Assembly: GCF_020707265.1 (NCBI RefSeq)
Contig: NZ_JAJFEQ010000001.1
Span: forward strand, 310,001-374,000
From: Massilia sp. IC2-477
GTDB taxonomy: Bacteria > Pseudomonadota > Gammaproteobacteria > Burkholderiales > Burkholderiaceae_D
Direction of reading: 5' to 3'
Length of the DNA: 64,000 nt
The position numbers were made by a program, and so were the translations under genes. Positions 28,383-39,701 of the stretch are shown here, one piece after another (position 1 is the first letter of the stretch; every line of letters begins with the position of its first letter). The notes under the pieces were generated by a model. That model was not told the origin of the DNA. It saw only the letters and a program-made list of their open reading frames with translations, and made no database searches.

Positions 28383-29321
28383 ATGCTTAGCTTTGTCGTC
28401 CGCCGGCTGTGGCAGATGCTGCCCACCATGCTCGGGGTCGTGGTGCTGGTCTTCGTGCTGTTCAACTGGGTGGGCGGCGACCCGGCCTACCTGCTGGCCG
28501 GGAAGATGGCCGACAGCGCCGCCATCGAGAACATCCGGCGCCAGCTCGGCACCGACCAGCCCTATACCGTGCAGCTGTGGATCTTCATCCAGCAGATCCT
28601 GAGCTTCGACTTCGGCAATGCCTGGAGCACGGGCGAGCCGGTGTCGCACATCATCTCCAGCCGCCTGGGACCCTCGCTCACCGTGCTGGTGCCGCTCACC
28701 ATCCTGGAGACCGTGCTCGGCATCGCGCTGGCGCTGGCCATCGCGTTCGTGCGCGGCTCCTTGACGGATCGCGCCGTCATGGTGGCCTGCACGGTCGGCA
28801 TGTCGATCTCGATCCTGGTCTACATCATCGTGTTCCAGTACGTCTTCGCCTACAAGCTGGGCCTGTTCCCGGTGCAGGGCTGGGGCGCCAGCCTGGGCGA
28901 GAACCTGCTGCGCTATGCGCTGCTGCCCATCATCATCGGCCTCGCCGTGTCGATCGCGCCGACCCTGCGCCTGTACCGCAGCTTCGTGCTCGATGAAGTG
29001 GGGCAGGACTACGTGCGCACCGCGCGCGCCAAGGGCCTGAGCGAGCGGCGCGTGGTCTGGGTGCACGTGCTGCGCAATGCCGCGATTCCGATCATCACCC
29101 ATGTCATGGCCAACCTGCCGGCGCTCCTGATCGGCGCCTTCCTGCTGGAGCGCTTCTTCGGCATCCCCGGCATCGGGCGCGAAGTCATCCTGGCCGTCGA
29201 GCGCAGCGACTTCCCGGTGATCAAGGCGATCACGGTCTATGTCGCCGCCGCGACCATGGTGTTCAACCTGCTGGCCGACTTGCTGTACCAGCTTGTGGAT
29301 CCGCGGGTGAAGCTGGCATGA
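28383..29321 (+). CDS. Peptide-type ABC transporter permease (DppB/YejB-like)
   Basis: Inner-membrane permease subunit of a peptide/nickel-type ABC importer. 312 residues, AGGAG before the ATG. The first helix is MLSFVVRRLWQMLPTMLGVVVLVFVLF. The family signature GGDPAYLLAG and the coupling-helix EAA region (DEVGQDYVRTARAKGLSERRVVWVHVLRNA) are present, and it ends LYQLVDPRVKL. The stop codon overlaps the next start (ATGA). The three genes encode two permeases and a double ATPase, but no substrate-binding protein gene lies beside them. Exact substrate unknown; oligopeptides are the family default. Confidence 0.92.
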   Translation: MLSFVVRRLWQMLPTMLGVVVLVFVLFNWVGGDPAYLLAGKMADSAAIENIRRQLGTDQPYTVQLWIFIQQILSFDFGNAWSTGEPVSHIISSRLGPSLTVLVPLTILETVLGIALALAIAFVRGSLTDRAVMVACTVGMSISILVYIIVFQYVFAYKLGLFPVQGWGASLGENLLRYALLPIIIGLAVSIAPTLRLYRSFVLDEVGQDYVRTARAKGLSERRVVWVHVLRNAAIPIITHVMANLPALLIGAFLLERFFGIPGIGREVILAVERSDFPVIKAITVYVAAATMVFNLLADLLYQLVDPRVKLA

Positions 29322-30337
29322 CGATTGCGATGACGACGACCCGCGCCCCGGGCCTGTGGGCGCTGGCCTGGCGCCGCCTGCGCGCCGACCGCATCGCCAT
29401 GGCGGCGCTCGGCGTGGTGGCGGCCTTCCTGCTGATGGTGCTGCTGTCCGCGACGGGCCTGGTAGCAGGCGACTGGGAAGAGGAGGTGGCGGTCAACTAC
29501 GCACCGCCGACCTTTATCGGCGCCGACGCCCAGACGCGCGCGCTGGCTGCGGCCCAGTTGCCGCGCGAGACGCCGCCGAACGCCTTCGATCCGCTGGCGG
29601 CCGAACTCGCCGAGCTGAAGGCGCAGGTCCGCGCCAGCCATCCGCCCACGCCGAAGGCGAGCACGCTGCCTTTCGGCGCCGACAAATGGGGCCATGACAT
29701 CGTGAAGAAGACCATCAAGGGTGGCGAGACTTCGATCGTGGTGGGACTGGTGGCGGCGTTTGTCGCGGTCGCGCTGGGTACGCTGTTCGGCGCGCTGTCG
29801 GGCTTTTTCGGCGGCCTGGTGGACGACCTGTTCAACTGGTTCTACAGCATCTTCACCTCGATCCCGTCGATCCTGATGATCCTCACCGTGGCCGCCGTGC
29901 TGCAGCAGAAGGGCGTGATGACCATTGTCCTGATCCTCGGCCTGACCGGCTGGACCGGGCCCTACCGCCTGATGCGCGCCGAGTACATCAAGCACAAGGC
30001 GCGCGAATACGTGATGGCGGCGGACGCCATCGGCGCTTCCCCCTGGCGCAGGATGTTCGGGCACATCCTGCCGAACGTCTCGCACGTGGCCCTGGTGCAG
30101 ATGTCGATCCTGGTGGTCGGCTTCATCAAGGCCGAAGTGATCCTGTCCTTCCTCGGCTTCGGCGTGCCGGTCGGCGTGGTGTCCTGGGGCAGCATGCTGA
30201 ACGAGGCGCAGAACGAACTCATCCTCGGCAAATGGTGGCAGCTGGCAGCTGCCGCGAGCGCGATGGCGCTCCTGGTCACCGCCTTTTCGCTGTTCGCGGA
30301 CGCCCTGCGCGACGCGCTCGACCCGAAGCTCAAATGA
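29318..30337 (+). CDS. Peptide-type ABC transporter permease (DppC/YejE-like)
   Basis: Second permease, 339 residues. After the first helix ([24 protein letters not shown]) there is a long periplasmic loop of about 90 residues rich in Ala/Pro ([24 protein letters not shown]), longer than in DppC and reminiscent of YejE. Then comes [27 protein letters not shown], which matches the start of the permease domain. The EAA region is [32 protein letters not shown]. It overlaps both neighbours by 4 bp (ATGA), so the operon is translationally coupled. Confidence 0.92.
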   Translation: MTIAMTTTRAPGLWALAWRRLRADRIAMAALGVVAAFLLMVLLSATGLVAGDWEEEVAVNYAPPTFIGADAQTRALAAAQLPRETPPNAFDPLAAELAELKAQVRASHPPTPKASTLPFGADKWGHDIVKKTIKGGETSIVVGLVAAFVAVALGTLFGALSGFFGGLVDDLFNWFYSIFTSIPSILMILTVAAVLQQKGVMTIVLILGLTGWTGPYRLMRAEYIKHKAREYVMAADAIGASPWRRMFGHILPNVSHVALVQMSILVVGFIKAEVILSFLGFGVPVGVVSWGSMLNEAQNELILGKWWQLAAAASAMALLVTAFSLFADALRDALDPKLK

Positions 30338-32022
30338 TGATTGACCCGAACATCCTGCTGCAGGTGCGCGACCTGCGCATTTCCTTCCGCGTCGACCGCA
30401 GGAACACGGTCGAGGCGGTGAAGGGCATTTCCTTCGATGTGCCGCGCAACAGCACAGTGGCGCTGGTGGGCGAATCCGGCAGCGGCAAGTCGGTCAGCTC
30501 ACTGGCCGTCATGGGCCTGCTGCCGCAGGAAACCACGGTCGTCCATCCGGGTTCGAGCGCGCATTTCGACGGCCGCGAACTGCTCGCGCTGCCCCTGTCC
30601 GAACGGCGCAAGCTGTGCGGCAAGGACATCGCCATGATCTTCCAGGAGCCGATGTCCTCGCTCAACCCGGTGTTCACAGTGGGCTACCAGATTGGCGAGG
30701 TGCTGCGCCGGCACATGGGCATGCATGCGAAAGCGGCGCGGGCCCGCACGCTCGAACTGCTGGCCGAGGTCGGGATTCCCGACCCGGCCGCCAAGATCGA
30801 CGCCTACCCGAGCCAGATGTCGGGCGGCCAGCAGCAGCGCGTGATGATCGCGATGGCGATCGCCTGCGAGCCCAAGCTCCTGATCGCGGACGAGCCGACC
30901 ACGGCGCTCGACGTGACCATCCAGAAGCAGATCATGGACCTGATCGCGCGCCTGCAGAAGAAGCACCAGATGGCGGTGCTGTTCATCACCCACGACCTCG
31001 GCCTGGTGGCCGAGATCGCCGACCGCGTGATCGTGATGCGCCATGGCGAGGTGCGGGAAGAGGGCGCTGCCGCCCAGGTGTTCGGCGCCCCGCGCGACGC
31101 CTACACCCGCACCCTGCTGCATTGCCGTCCGAAGCTGGATGACCGGCCGCTGCGCCTGCCCGTGATCGACGACTACCTGGGCGGCCGCTTTACGCTGGAG
31201 GAACAGCTGCCGCAGCGCGCGCGCGGCAGCGCGCCTGGCGACGAGCCGGTGCTGATTGTGAAGAACCTGGCCAAGAGTTTTACCTTGCGCGAGGGCCTGT
31301 TCGGCAAGCGCGAGTTCCACGCGGTCAAGGATGTTTCCTTCACGTTGGCGCGCGGCAAGACCCTGGGCGTGGTGGGCGAGTCCGGCTCGGGCAAGACCAC
31401 GGTCGGCCTGACCCTGCTGCGCCTGCACCGCGCGACTGGCGGGAGCGCCATGTTCGAAGGACGCGACCTGTTCGCGATGTCCGAGCGCGACTACCAGGCC
31501 TACAAGCGGCGCATCCAGATCATCTTCCAGAACCCCTACGCCTCGCTCAATCCGCGCTTCACGGTGGGCCAGATCCTGCTCGAACCGATGCGCATCCACC
31601 GTATCGGCGCGGACGATGCGGAGCGGATCGGGATGGCATACGAGCTGCTCAGGCGGGTTGGGCTGCCGGAGGGGGCCTTCCACCGCTACCCGCACGAATT
31701 CTCGGGCGGCCAGCGCCAGCGGATCGCGATCGCGCGCTGCCTGACCATGAAGCCGGAGATCCTGGTGTGCGACGAATCCGTGTCGGCGCTCGACGTCTCG
31801 GTGCAGGCCCAGGTCCTGAACCTGCTGCAGGACCTGCAGGACGAGTACGGCATGAGCTACATCTTCATCTCGCACGACCTGTCAGTGGTGAAGTACATTG
31901 CCGACCAGGTGATGGTGATGCACCACGGGAGCGTGGTGGAGATGGCGGATTCGGACGAGCTGTATCGCAATCCGCAGCAGGAATACACGCGCGCGTTGCT
32001 GGCGGCGATACCGAAAGGGTAG
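30334..32022 (+). CDS. Fused double ATPase of peptide ABC transporter (DppD-DppF / YejF-like)
   Basis: 562 residues with two ATP-binding cassettes. The first has Walker [14 protein letters not shown] (about 45), signature MSGGQQQRV (about 161) and Walker [13 protein letters not shown]. The second has Walker [13 protein letters not shown] (about 347), signature [13 protein letters not shown] (about 456) and Walker [13 protein letters not shown], where the usual DEP is DES. The linker region [13 protein letters not shown] is the peptide-transporter type. The start is the ATG at 30334 overlapping the permease stop. Its stop codon lies inside the left arm of an inverted-repeat element, so the C terminus (AIPKG) may have been set by that insertion. 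Confidence 0.93.
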   Translation: MMIDPNILLQVRDLRISFRVDRRNTVEAVKGISFDVPRNSTVALVGESGSGKSVSSLAVMGLLPQETTVVHPGSSAHFDGRELLALPLSERRKLCGKDIAMIFQEPMSSLNPVFTVGYQIGEVLRRHMGMHAKAARARTLELLAEVGIPDPAAKIDAYPSQMSGGQQQRVMIAMAIACEPKLLIADEPTTALDVTIQKQIMDLIARLQKKHQMAVLFITHDLGLVAEIADRVIVMRHGEVREEGAAAQVFGAPRDAYTRTLLHCRPKLDDRPLRLPVIDDYLGGRFTLEEQLPQRARGSAPGDEPVLIVKNLAKSFTLREGLFGKREFHAVKDVSFTLARGKTLGVVGESGSGKTTVGLTLLRLHRATGGSAMFEGRDLFAMSERDYQAYKRRIQIIFQNPYASLNPRFTVGQILLEPMRIHRIGADDAERIGMAYELLRRVGLPEGAFHRYPHEFSGGQRQRIAIARCLTMKPEILVCDESVSALDVSVQAQVLNLLQDLQDEYGMSYIFISHDLSVVKYIADQVMVMHHGSVVEMADSDELYRNPQQEYTRALLAAIPKG

Positions 32023-32130
32023 GGTGGTCGGCTCTGCTGACCGCGCGGTGATTGTTGGCGGCTCTGATTTCGTGCCGGATGATCTCGCTGCTACCTATCA
32101 CCGCGTGGGCGGCACAGCCGCCCACCCTAC
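32019..32130. repeat. 112-bp inverted-repeat element (MITE- or REP-like)
   Basis: A 34-base left arm (32019-32052, starting GTAGGGTGG) and a 34-base right arm (32097-32130, ending CCACCCTAC) are complementary except for five mismatches, around a 44-base centre. It begins within the last codons of the ATPase gene and supplies its TAG stop. Short palindromes with GTAGGGTGGGC ends are widespread in bacterial intergenic regions. No other copy was noticed in this window, and no target duplication is evident. Confidence 0.65.
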
Positions 32131-32185
32131 GGAAAAACAACAGCGGCGGCCAGCGATGGTCGTCAAAGTGGGCTACACTAGCGCG

Positions 32186-33130
32186 ATGCCCCAGCTTGTC
32201 GACCTGCTCCAGATCTACGGTGTGCTGATCGTGTTCGGCATTGTCCTTGTCGAACAGTTCGGCCTGCCCATTCCTGCCTTCCCGGTGCTGGTCGTGGCAG
32301 GCGCGCTCTCGGTCGACGACGCCCTCAGCTGGCAACTGTGCCTGCTGGCCGCGGTGCTGGCCTGCCTGGTCTGCGACCTGTTCTGGTTCCGCGCCGGGCG
32401 CTTCTACGGCAAGCGCATCCTGCGCCTGCTCTGCAAGATCTCGCTGTCGCCCGATTCCTGCGTCAACCAGACCGAAGACCGCTTCCGCCGCTTCGGCGCC
32501 AAGTCGCTGCTGGTGTCCAAGTTCGTCCCCGGCTTCAATACCATCGCCGCACCGCTGTCGGGTGCGATCGGCACCCAGACCCGCCGCTTCCTCGGCTACT
32601 CGGTGGCCGGCTCGACGCTGTGGAGCGGCACCGGCATCCTGCTCGGCATCCTGTTCCACGACGGCGTCCAGGAACTGCTCGGCTGGCTCGAGACGGCCGG
32701 CGGCACCGCCCTGTCGGTGCTGGCCACGCTGCTGCTGCTCTTCATCGCCGTCAAGTACGTGGAGCGGCGCCGCCAGCGCGCCCGCAGCGCCATTCCGCGC
32801 ATCGAGATCGCCGAGCTGAAGGCGCTGATCGAAGGCGGCCACGATCCGCTCATCATCGACGCGCGCAGCCTGACCGCCCAGCAGCTCGAAGCGGCGATCC
32901 CCGGCGCCCTCGTGTTCCAGTCCTGCCGGGCGGACCAGCTGATGGCCACCCTCGACCGCGAACGCCACATCATCGTCTACTGCAGCTGCCCGAACGACGT
33001 CACCGCGGCCGAGGTCGCCAAGCAGTTCCTGGCCAACGGTTTCCACCGGGCCCGCCCGCTGCGCGGCGGCCTGGATGCCTGGAACGCGCATGGGAGCAAC
33101 GACCCCGAACTGGCGCCGGCGCCGTGTTGA
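32186..33130 (+). CDS. DedA-family membrane protein fused to a rhodanese domain
   Basis: 314 residues from the ATG at 32186; an alternative in-frame ATG lies at 32156, and neither has a clear ribosome site. Residues 1 to about 195 are a DedA/SNARE-associated membrane domain: helices IYGVLIVFGIVLVEQFGLPIPAFPVLVVAGAL, then RAGRFYGKRIL, SKFVPGFNTIAAPLSGAIG and a C-terminal helix LSVLATLLLLFIAV. DedA proteins act in lipid flipping and membrane homeostasis. Residues about 205-305 are a rhodanese domain with the catalytic-loop motif YCSCPNDVTA (Cys266 and Cys268) and RPLRGGLDAW. The soluble domain would face the cytosol. Other bacteria have DedA-rhodanese fusions; the role is unknown. Confidence 0.88.
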   Translation: MPQLVDLLQIYGVLIVFGIVLVEQFGLPIPAFPVLVVAGALSVDDALSWQLCLLAAVLACLVCDLFWFRAGRFYGKRILRLLCKISLSPDSCVNQTEDRFRRFGAKSLLVSKFVPGFNTIAAPLSGAIGTQTRRFLGYSVAGSTLWSGTGILLGILFHDGVQELLGWLETAGGTALSVLATLLLLFIAVKYVERRRQRARSAIPRIEIAELKALIEGGHDPLIIDARSLTAQQLEAAIPGALVFQSCRADQLMATLDRERHIIVYCSCPNDVTAAEVAKQFLANGFHRARPLRGGLDAWNAHGSNDPELAPAPC

Positions 33131-33194
33131 GGTAGTTCGACTACTTCAGACTTCGCGTCGTCTAAGCGCTGGTTCGCGCCGTGAAAAGCGGGCT

Positions 33195-33235
33195 TTGTAC
33201 CTAAACTACAAAATCCGCTTGTAAGACTACTACAA
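33195..33235. promoter_or_regulatory. Two HexR-like operator boxes upstream of glucokinase
   Basis: TTGTACCTAAACTACAA (33195-33211) and TTGTAAGACTACTACAA (33219-33235) both fit TTGTA-N7-TACAA. That is the pattern of the HexR (RpiR-family) operator, consensus near TTGTAATTAAATTACAA, which controls Entner-Doudoroff and glucose genes. They lie 24 bp apart and 40-80 bp before the glk start. HexR itself is not in the window. Confidence 0.6.
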
Positions 33236-33274
33236 ACTTGTGTAAGCTTGGTCATCGCTTCTTTAATAGCTGCA

Positions 33275-34288
33275 ATGACTGCCTTTCCCTCCAGCCTCGT
33301 CCACGCTTCGACCAACTTCGCCGGCGGTGCGCGCCTGCTTGCCGACATCGGCGGCACCAATGCGCGTTTCGCACTGGAGACCGGACCCGGGCGTTTCGAG
33401 GCGATCGAGGTGCTGTCCTGCCAGGAGCACGCGGGCCTGGCCGACGCCATCCGCGCCTACCTGGCGCTGCCGCGGGTAGTGCTGCTTGCCGGCGGCGTGC
33501 GCCATGCGGCGATCGCGATCGCCAACCCGGTCACCGGCGACCAGGTGCGCATGACCAACCACCACTGGGCCTTCTCGATCGAGGCGCTGCGCCAGGAGTG
33601 CGGCTTCGATACGCTGGTGGTGGTCAACGATTTCTCGGCGCTGGCGCGCTCGCTGCCGCACCTGGGCGAGCACAAGCGCCAGGTCGGCGGCGGGGCGCCC
33701 CTGCCTGACGCGCCGCTCGGCCTGCTGGGCGCCGGCACCGGCCTCGGTGTGTCCGGCCTGATTCCATGTGGCGCGAGCTGGACCGCGCTGCGCAGCGAAG
33801 GCGGCCACGTCAGCTTCTCGCCGGTGAACGAGGTCGAGGTCGCGATCCTGCAATACGCCTGGCGCGAGTTCGAGCACGTTTCCAGCGAACGCCTGCTGTC
33901 GGGCGCCGGCGTGGAACTGATCTACCGCGCGCTGTCCGAGCGCGCCGGCCGTCCGGACAGCCTGAGCGCACCCGAGATCTCGCGCCGCGCACTCGCTGGC
34001 GAATGCGCCATCTGCGACGAGGTGCTGGAAGCCTTCTGCGGCATGCTCGGCACCGCCGCCGGCAACCTGGCCATCACCCTGGGCGCCCAGGGCGGCGTGT
34101 ACATCGGCGGCGGCATCGTGCCGCGCCTGGGCGAGCGCTTCGCCGCGTCGTCGTTCCGCCGCCGCTTCGAGCAGAAGGGGCGCTTCAGCGCCTACCTGGC
34201 CCAGGTCCCGACCTATGTGATCACGGCGGAGTACCCGGCTTTCCTGGGTGTGGCCGCGATTTTGTCGGAAAAACTGGCCGCCGCTTGA
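33275..34288 (+). CDS. glk: Glucokinase
   Basis: Phosphorylates glucose to glucose 6-phosphate with ATP in the cytosol. 337 residues from the ATG at 33275; a TTG at 33248 in frame is possible but less likely. The ATP-binding motif [15 protein letters not shown] (about 21-35), [41 protein letters not shown] and [10 protein letters not shown] are the bacterial glucokinase signatures, and [17 protein letters not shown] closes the C-terminal part. It stands alone, without the fused RpiR regulator domain seen in Burkholderia homologs. The paired HexR-like boxes just upstream suggest control by sugar-phosphate status. Confidence 0.96.
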   Translation: MTAFPSSLVHASTNFAGGARLLADIGGTNARFALETGPGRFEAIEVLSCQEHAGLADAIRAYLALPRVVLLAGGVRHAAIAIANPVTGDQVRMTNHHWAFSIEALRQECGFDTLVVVNDFSALARSLPHLGEHKRQVGGGAPLPDAPLGLLGAGTGLGVSGLIPCGASWTALRSEGGHVSFSPVNEVEVAILQYAWREFEHVSSERLLSGAGVELIYRALSERAGRPDSLSAPEISRRALAGECAICDEVLEAFCGMLGTAAGNLAITLGAQGGVYIGGGIVPRLGERFAASSFRRRFEQKGRFSAYLAQVPTYVITAEYPAFLGVAAILSEKLAAA

Positions 34289-34637
34289 CGAAATAGGGGC
34301 ATTCCTGCACGGGCGACCCCGGTCGTCTTGTCCGTTCCTGTGTTTTATCGGTTACAATGGCCGTCAGTTGTCGGAAACGCCTTCGCCTGCCTGCGCCCTG
34401 CGCGGCCCCGGGTTTCCCCTGAAAGACCAACCGTAGATTGCTCGCCTGGCACGCGGGCAGCCCGGGCCGGCGCCAAGCCGGCCACCTGAGTCAGCCCCGC
34501 GCATTCCAGCCGGGGCCCACGGATTCCAGCATATTGCGCGCAGCACCTTCGCACCGTGGCCGGTCTCGGCCCCGCGGCTGGCATCCGCCAAACCAGTGTA
34601 GTTTTGAGTGTGCATTCGAGCGTGACGATACCGCGAT
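34289..34637. other. Intergenic region between glk and scpB
   Basis: 349 bp with no gene recognised. A plausible promoter is TTGTCC (34328-34333) with TACAAT (34353-34358), but the spacer is 19 bp. It would give a leader of about 270 nt before scpB containing several GC-rich hairpins. No terminator with a T run was found after glk. Confidence 0.5.
34328..34358 (+). promoter_or_regulatory. Candidate promoter of scpB-rluB
   Basis: TTGTCC and TACAAT separated by 19 bp; the -10 is a 5/6 match and the spacing is longer than ideal. It is the best sigma-70 candidate between glk and scpB. Confidence 0.35.
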
Positions 34638-35396
34638 ATGAATACTGACGAGGCCAAGCGCGTCCTCGAGGCCGCCTTGCTGTGCGCGCGCGAGCCGATG
34701 ACGATCCACGGCATGAAGAAACTCTTCGCCGAGGTCGACGCCAATGGCCGCCAGCTGAACGCCGGCGTCGGTAGCGACACGATCAAGATTCTGCTGGAAG
34801 AATTGCGCCAGGACTGGCAGGGGCGCGGCATCGAGATCGTCAGCCTGGCGTCCGGCTGGCGCTTCCAGAGCCGGCCCGAGATGAAGCCTTACCTCGACCG
34901 CCTGTCGCCCGAGAAGCCGCCGAAGTATTCGCGCGCGACGCTGGAGACGCTGGCGATCATCGCCTACCGGCAGCCGGTCACGCGTGGCGATATCGAGGAA
35001 ATCCGCGGCGTCGCCGTGAATTCGCAGACCATCAAGCTGCTGGAAGACCGCGGCTGGATCGACGTGGTCGGCCACCGCGAAGTGGTGGGGCGCCCGGCGC
35101 TGCTGGGCACCACCAAGCAGTTCCTGGACGACCTCGGCCTGGCCTCGCTGTCGCAGTTGCCGCCGCTGCAGGCCGTCAGCGACGGACCGGACAGCCGCAG
35201 CCTGGAAGCGCTGGAAGCGGCGCTGAACGACAACTTTGACAGGGCGGCCGCGAGTACGGACGCCGACGAGACAGACAACGAGCTAGAAACCGAGACGGAC
35301 GCCATGCCCGTCGAAGTCCCCCATTTTGACCGGGAGACGGCAGCAGCCGCCGGGCCGGATCAGCACAATAAAGATACGAACGATGAATCCAACTGA
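34638..35396 (+). CDS. scpB: Segregation and condensation protein B
   Basis: Kleisin-binding subunit of the Smc-ScpAB condensin, needed for chromosome segregation. 252 residues, with two winged-helix domains: [21 protein letters not shown] near the start, and [31 protein letters not shown] then [30 protein letters not shown] in the middle, all ScpB signatures. The last 70 or so residues are an acidic, poorly conserved tail. scpA is not in the window. The stop overlaps the rluB start by 14 bp, so the two are coupled. Confidence 0.96.
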   Translation: MNTDEAKRVLEAALLCAREPMTIHGMKKLFAEVDANGRQLNAGVGSDTIKILLEELRQDWQGRGIEIVSLASGWRFQSRPEMKPYLDRLSPEKPPKYSRATLETLAIIAYRQPVTRGDIEEIRGVAVNSQTIKLLEDRGWIDVVGHREVVGRPALLGTTKQFLDDLGLASLSQLPPLQAVSDGPDSRSLEALEAALNDNFDRAAASTDADETDNELETETDAMPVEVPHFDRETAAAAGPDQHNKDTNDESN

Positions 35397-37263
35397 ACCG
35401 AACGACAAGCCCGTCGAGGCCGAAGCCACCGCCAAACCGAAGCGTACCCGCAAGACCGCCGCCAAGGCGGAAGCCGCTCCCATGACCGAGGCCGCACCGG
35501 CAGCCGAGAAGCCGAAGCGCGTCCGCAAAGCCGCCGCTGCGCCGGCGGAGGCAGCTGTCGAAGCGCCCGCCGCAGCCGAGCCGGCAGCCAAGCCGCGCAA
35601 GACCCGCGCCAAGGCCACGCCGACCGAAGCCTCGCCCGCTCCTGCCGTGGAGGCACCAAGCGCCGCGCCGGCAGTCGAAGCCGCCGCAGCCCCGGAAAGC
35701 GAAGTGCGCAAGCCGCGTGGCCCGCGCCAGATGCGCGAAAAGCGCCAGGAACGCGAACTGCGCCAGCAGGAGGTCGCTGCTGCCAAGCCGACGGTCGAGG
35801 CGGCGGCAAACGAAGGCGATCAGCCGCAGGGCGAGGTCAAGCGCGAAGAGCGCAACCGCAACCAGAAAAAACAGCGCGGCCAGCAGAGTCAGCGCCCACA
35901 GCAGGGTGGGCAGCAGGCCGGCAAGCCGCAGCAGGGCAAACAGGGCAAGCAGCAGGGCAAGGCAGGCAAGCCGCAGCAGGGCAAGGGCGGCAAGGCTAAC
36001 GACGCCGACGCCGTGTTCTCGTTCGTCACCTCGGACGACTTCGATGCCAACGAAGGTGGCCGCGGCAAGGCGCCAGCCAAGCCGGTGCGCCGCGACCTGA
36101 CCGCGGACGACGACGCGCCCAAGCTGCACAAGGTGCTGGCCGAGGCCGGCCTGGGTTCGCGCCGCGACATGGAAGAACTGATCGTCGCCGGCCGCGTGTC
36201 GGTCAACGGCGAGCCGGCCCACATCGGCCAGCGCATCCTGCCGACCGATGCGGTGCGCATCAATGGCAAGCTGATCCAGCGTCGCGTCAACAACAGCAAG
36301 CCGCCGCGCGTGCTGGTGTACCACAAGCCGGCCGGCGAGATCGTCAGCCATGACGATCCGGAAGGCCGTCCGTCCGTGTTCGACCGCCTGCCGACCATGA
36401 AGACCGGCAAGTGGCTGGCCGTGGGCCGCCTCGACTTCAACACCGAGGGCCTGCTGCTGTTCACGACCTCCGGTGACCTGGCCAACCGCCTGATGCACCC
36501 GCGCTACAACATCGACCGCGAATACGCGGTGCGCACCCTGGGCGAGCTGGAAGAGGGCATGCGCCAGAAGCTGCTCGCCGGCGTCGAGCTGGACGATGGC
36601 CTGGCCTCGTTCTCGAAAGTCCAGGACGGTGGCGGCGAAGGCATCAACAAGTGGTACCGCGTGGTCATCGGCGAAGGCCGTAACCGCGAGGTGCGCCGCA
36701 TGTTCGAGGCGGTCGGCCTGACCGTCTCGCGCCTGATCCGCACCCGCTACGGCGCCATGACCCTGCCCACCGGTCTCAAGCGCGGCCGCTGGGAAGAGCT
36801 GCAGGACAACGACGTGCGCGCCCTGATGGCGGCCTTCGGCGTCGAGAAGAAGGGCGGCGGCGACAACAATGCCAAGGGCAAGGGCGGCAAGCCGCAAGGC
36901 GGCAACCGTGACGATGCGCGCCGCTCCGACGGCAACCGCATCGACCGCGCCGACGCCAACCGCAACGTCGACCCCTTCGGCCCGCCGGTGGTGCGCGCCG
37001 GCGCGCCGCGCCAGCAGGGTCCGGGCGGCTTCGCAGGCGGTCGTCCGCAGGGGCAGGGCGGCAAGGGTGCAGCCGGCGGCAAGGGCCGCGGCGGCAACAA
37101 CGCCGGCCCCTTCGGCGGCAACAAGGGAGGCAGCAGCCGTCCGAAGCAGCCTGACCCGCTGCAGACCACCTTCGGCTTCGCCGGCACCGGCGGCGGTCGC
37201 CGTGGTGGCCAGGGTCCGCGTGGCTCCGAGCACGGTTTGCCGCGCCGCGGTCGTCGCGGTTAA
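35383..37263 (+). CDS. rluB: 23S rRNA pseudouridine synthase RluB with long basic extensions
   Basis: Converts a uridine of 23S rRNA helix 80 (U2605 in E. coli) to pseudouridine. At 626 residues it is far longer than E. coli RluB (about 290). Residues 1 to about 240 are low-complexity Ala/Lys/Pro/Glu then Gln/Gly/Lys-rich sequence ([20 protein letters not shown]). The S4 RNA-binding domain is at about 244-300 ([20 protein letters not shown]). The catalytic domain follows, with the active-site Asp in [15 protein letters not shown] (about 347). From about 487 the tail is Gly/Arg/Lys-rich. The ATG at 35383 overlaps scpB. Confidence 0.94.
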   Translation: MNPTEPNDKPVEAEATAKPKRTRKTAAKAEAAPMTEAAPAAEKPKRVRKAAAAPAEAAVEAPAAAEPAAKPRKTRAKATPTEASPAPAVEAPSAAPAVEAAAAPESEVRKPRGPRQMREKRQERELRQQEVAAAKPTVEAAANEGDQPQGEVKREERNRNQKKQRGQQSQRPQQGGQQAGKPQQGKQGKQQGKAGKPQQGKGGKANDADAVFSFVTSDDFDANEGGRGKAPAKPVRRDLTADDDAPKLHKVLAEAGLGSRRDMEELIVAGRVSVNGEPAHIGQRILPTDAVRINGKLIQRRVNNSKPPRVLVYHKPAGEIVSHDDPEGRPSVFDRLPTMKTGKWLAVGRLDFNTEGLLLFTTSGDLANRLMHPRYNIDREYAVRTLGELEEGMRQKLLAGVELDDGLASFSKVQDGGGEGINKWYRVVIGEGRNREVRRMFEAVGLTVSRLIRTRYGAMTLPTGLKRGRWEELQDNDVRALMAAFGVEKKGGGDNNAKGKGGKPQGGNRDDARRSDGNRIDRADANRNVDPFGPPVVRAGAPRQQGPGGFAGGRPQGQGGKGAAGGKGRGGNNAGPFGGNKGGSSRPKQPDPLQTTFGFAGTGGGRRGGQGPRGSEHGLPRRGRRG

Positions 37264-37299
37264 GGCCGAGAAAGCGCGAGAGGCGGCGAAAAACGGGGA

Positions 37300-37326
37300 A
37301 ATATCATGATTTTCATGATAATTTTC
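37300..37326 (+). terminator. Terminator after rluB
   Basis: TATCATGA (37302-37309) pairs perfectly with TCATGATA (37313-37320) around a TTT loop and is followed by ATTTTC, 39 bp after the rluB stop. The stem is AT-rich, so it is of moderate strength. Confidence 0.6.
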
Positions 37327-37441
37327 TGCGCCGCCGGGCACGCGATGCTGCAATGCCGTAGAATGCAGCGCATGCCCCGTTATGGTCATCCTGCCAACTG
37401 TTGCTTTTTATGCTAGCGCCCGTCCATTTTTGGCCCGGCGA

Positions 37442-37470
37442 TTGCGAGAGAGGCAGGATCTCTGTATAAT
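37442..37470 (+). promoter_or_regulatory. Promoter of the rimP-nusA-infB operon
   Basis: TTGCGA (37442-37447), 17-bp spacer, perfect -10 TATAAT (37465-37470). This is the best sigma-70 promoter in the window. Transcription would start near 37477. Confidence 0.85.
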
Positions 37471-37492
37471 TTGCAGCCTAATCAAAGTTCTT

Positions 37493-37573
37493 CCCATATT
37501 TTCTTGGTGCAAGTGCTTTCATCTGGTTGGGTTGTGAATACAAAAAGATGGGCAGATGCCCATTTTTTTTTTG
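37493..37573 (+). promoter_or_regulatory. rimP leader: intrinsic terminator with alternative antiterminator pairing
   Basis: ATGGGC (37548-37553), loop AGAT, GCCCAT (37558-37563), extended by A-T pairs and followed by ten T: a strong terminator between promoter and rimP, 31 bp before the start codon. Its left side AAAAGATGGG (37543-37552) can instead pair with CCCATATTTT at 37493-37502, nine pairs with one mismatch, which would prevent the terminator. A premature terminator (rimP leader) is described upstream of rimP in other proteobacteria. Here it would control RimP, NusA and IF2 together; NusA acting on its own leader is a reasonable guess. Confidence 0.7.
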
Positions 37574-37604
37574 TTAAATCGGTTTCGAGTCGTGGAGAAG
37601 CGCC

Positions 37605-39655
<2,051 letters not shown>

Positions 39656-39701
39656 TTTGCAAATCTTTATCATCTCAGCGACACATAGAAAAGAGGACTG
39701 A

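Larger units (their letters stand above)
37264..37604. other. Intergenic and leader region between rluB and rimP
   Basis: 341 bp without a protein gene. It holds, in order, the rluB terminator (37302-37325), the rimP promoter (37442-37470) and an untranslated leader with an intrinsic terminator (37542-37572). No tRNA gene was seen, although one precedes the rimP operon in some bacteria. Confidence 0.7.

Noticed and set aside
34289-34637. Small protein gene between glk and scpB
   Set aside because: Short frames exist on both strands, but none has a ribosome site or protein-like composition.
37264-37604. tRNA gene before rimP
   Set aside because: A tRNA precedes this operon in some bacteria, but no cloverleaf, T-loop (GGTTCGA-type) motif or CCA end could be found here.
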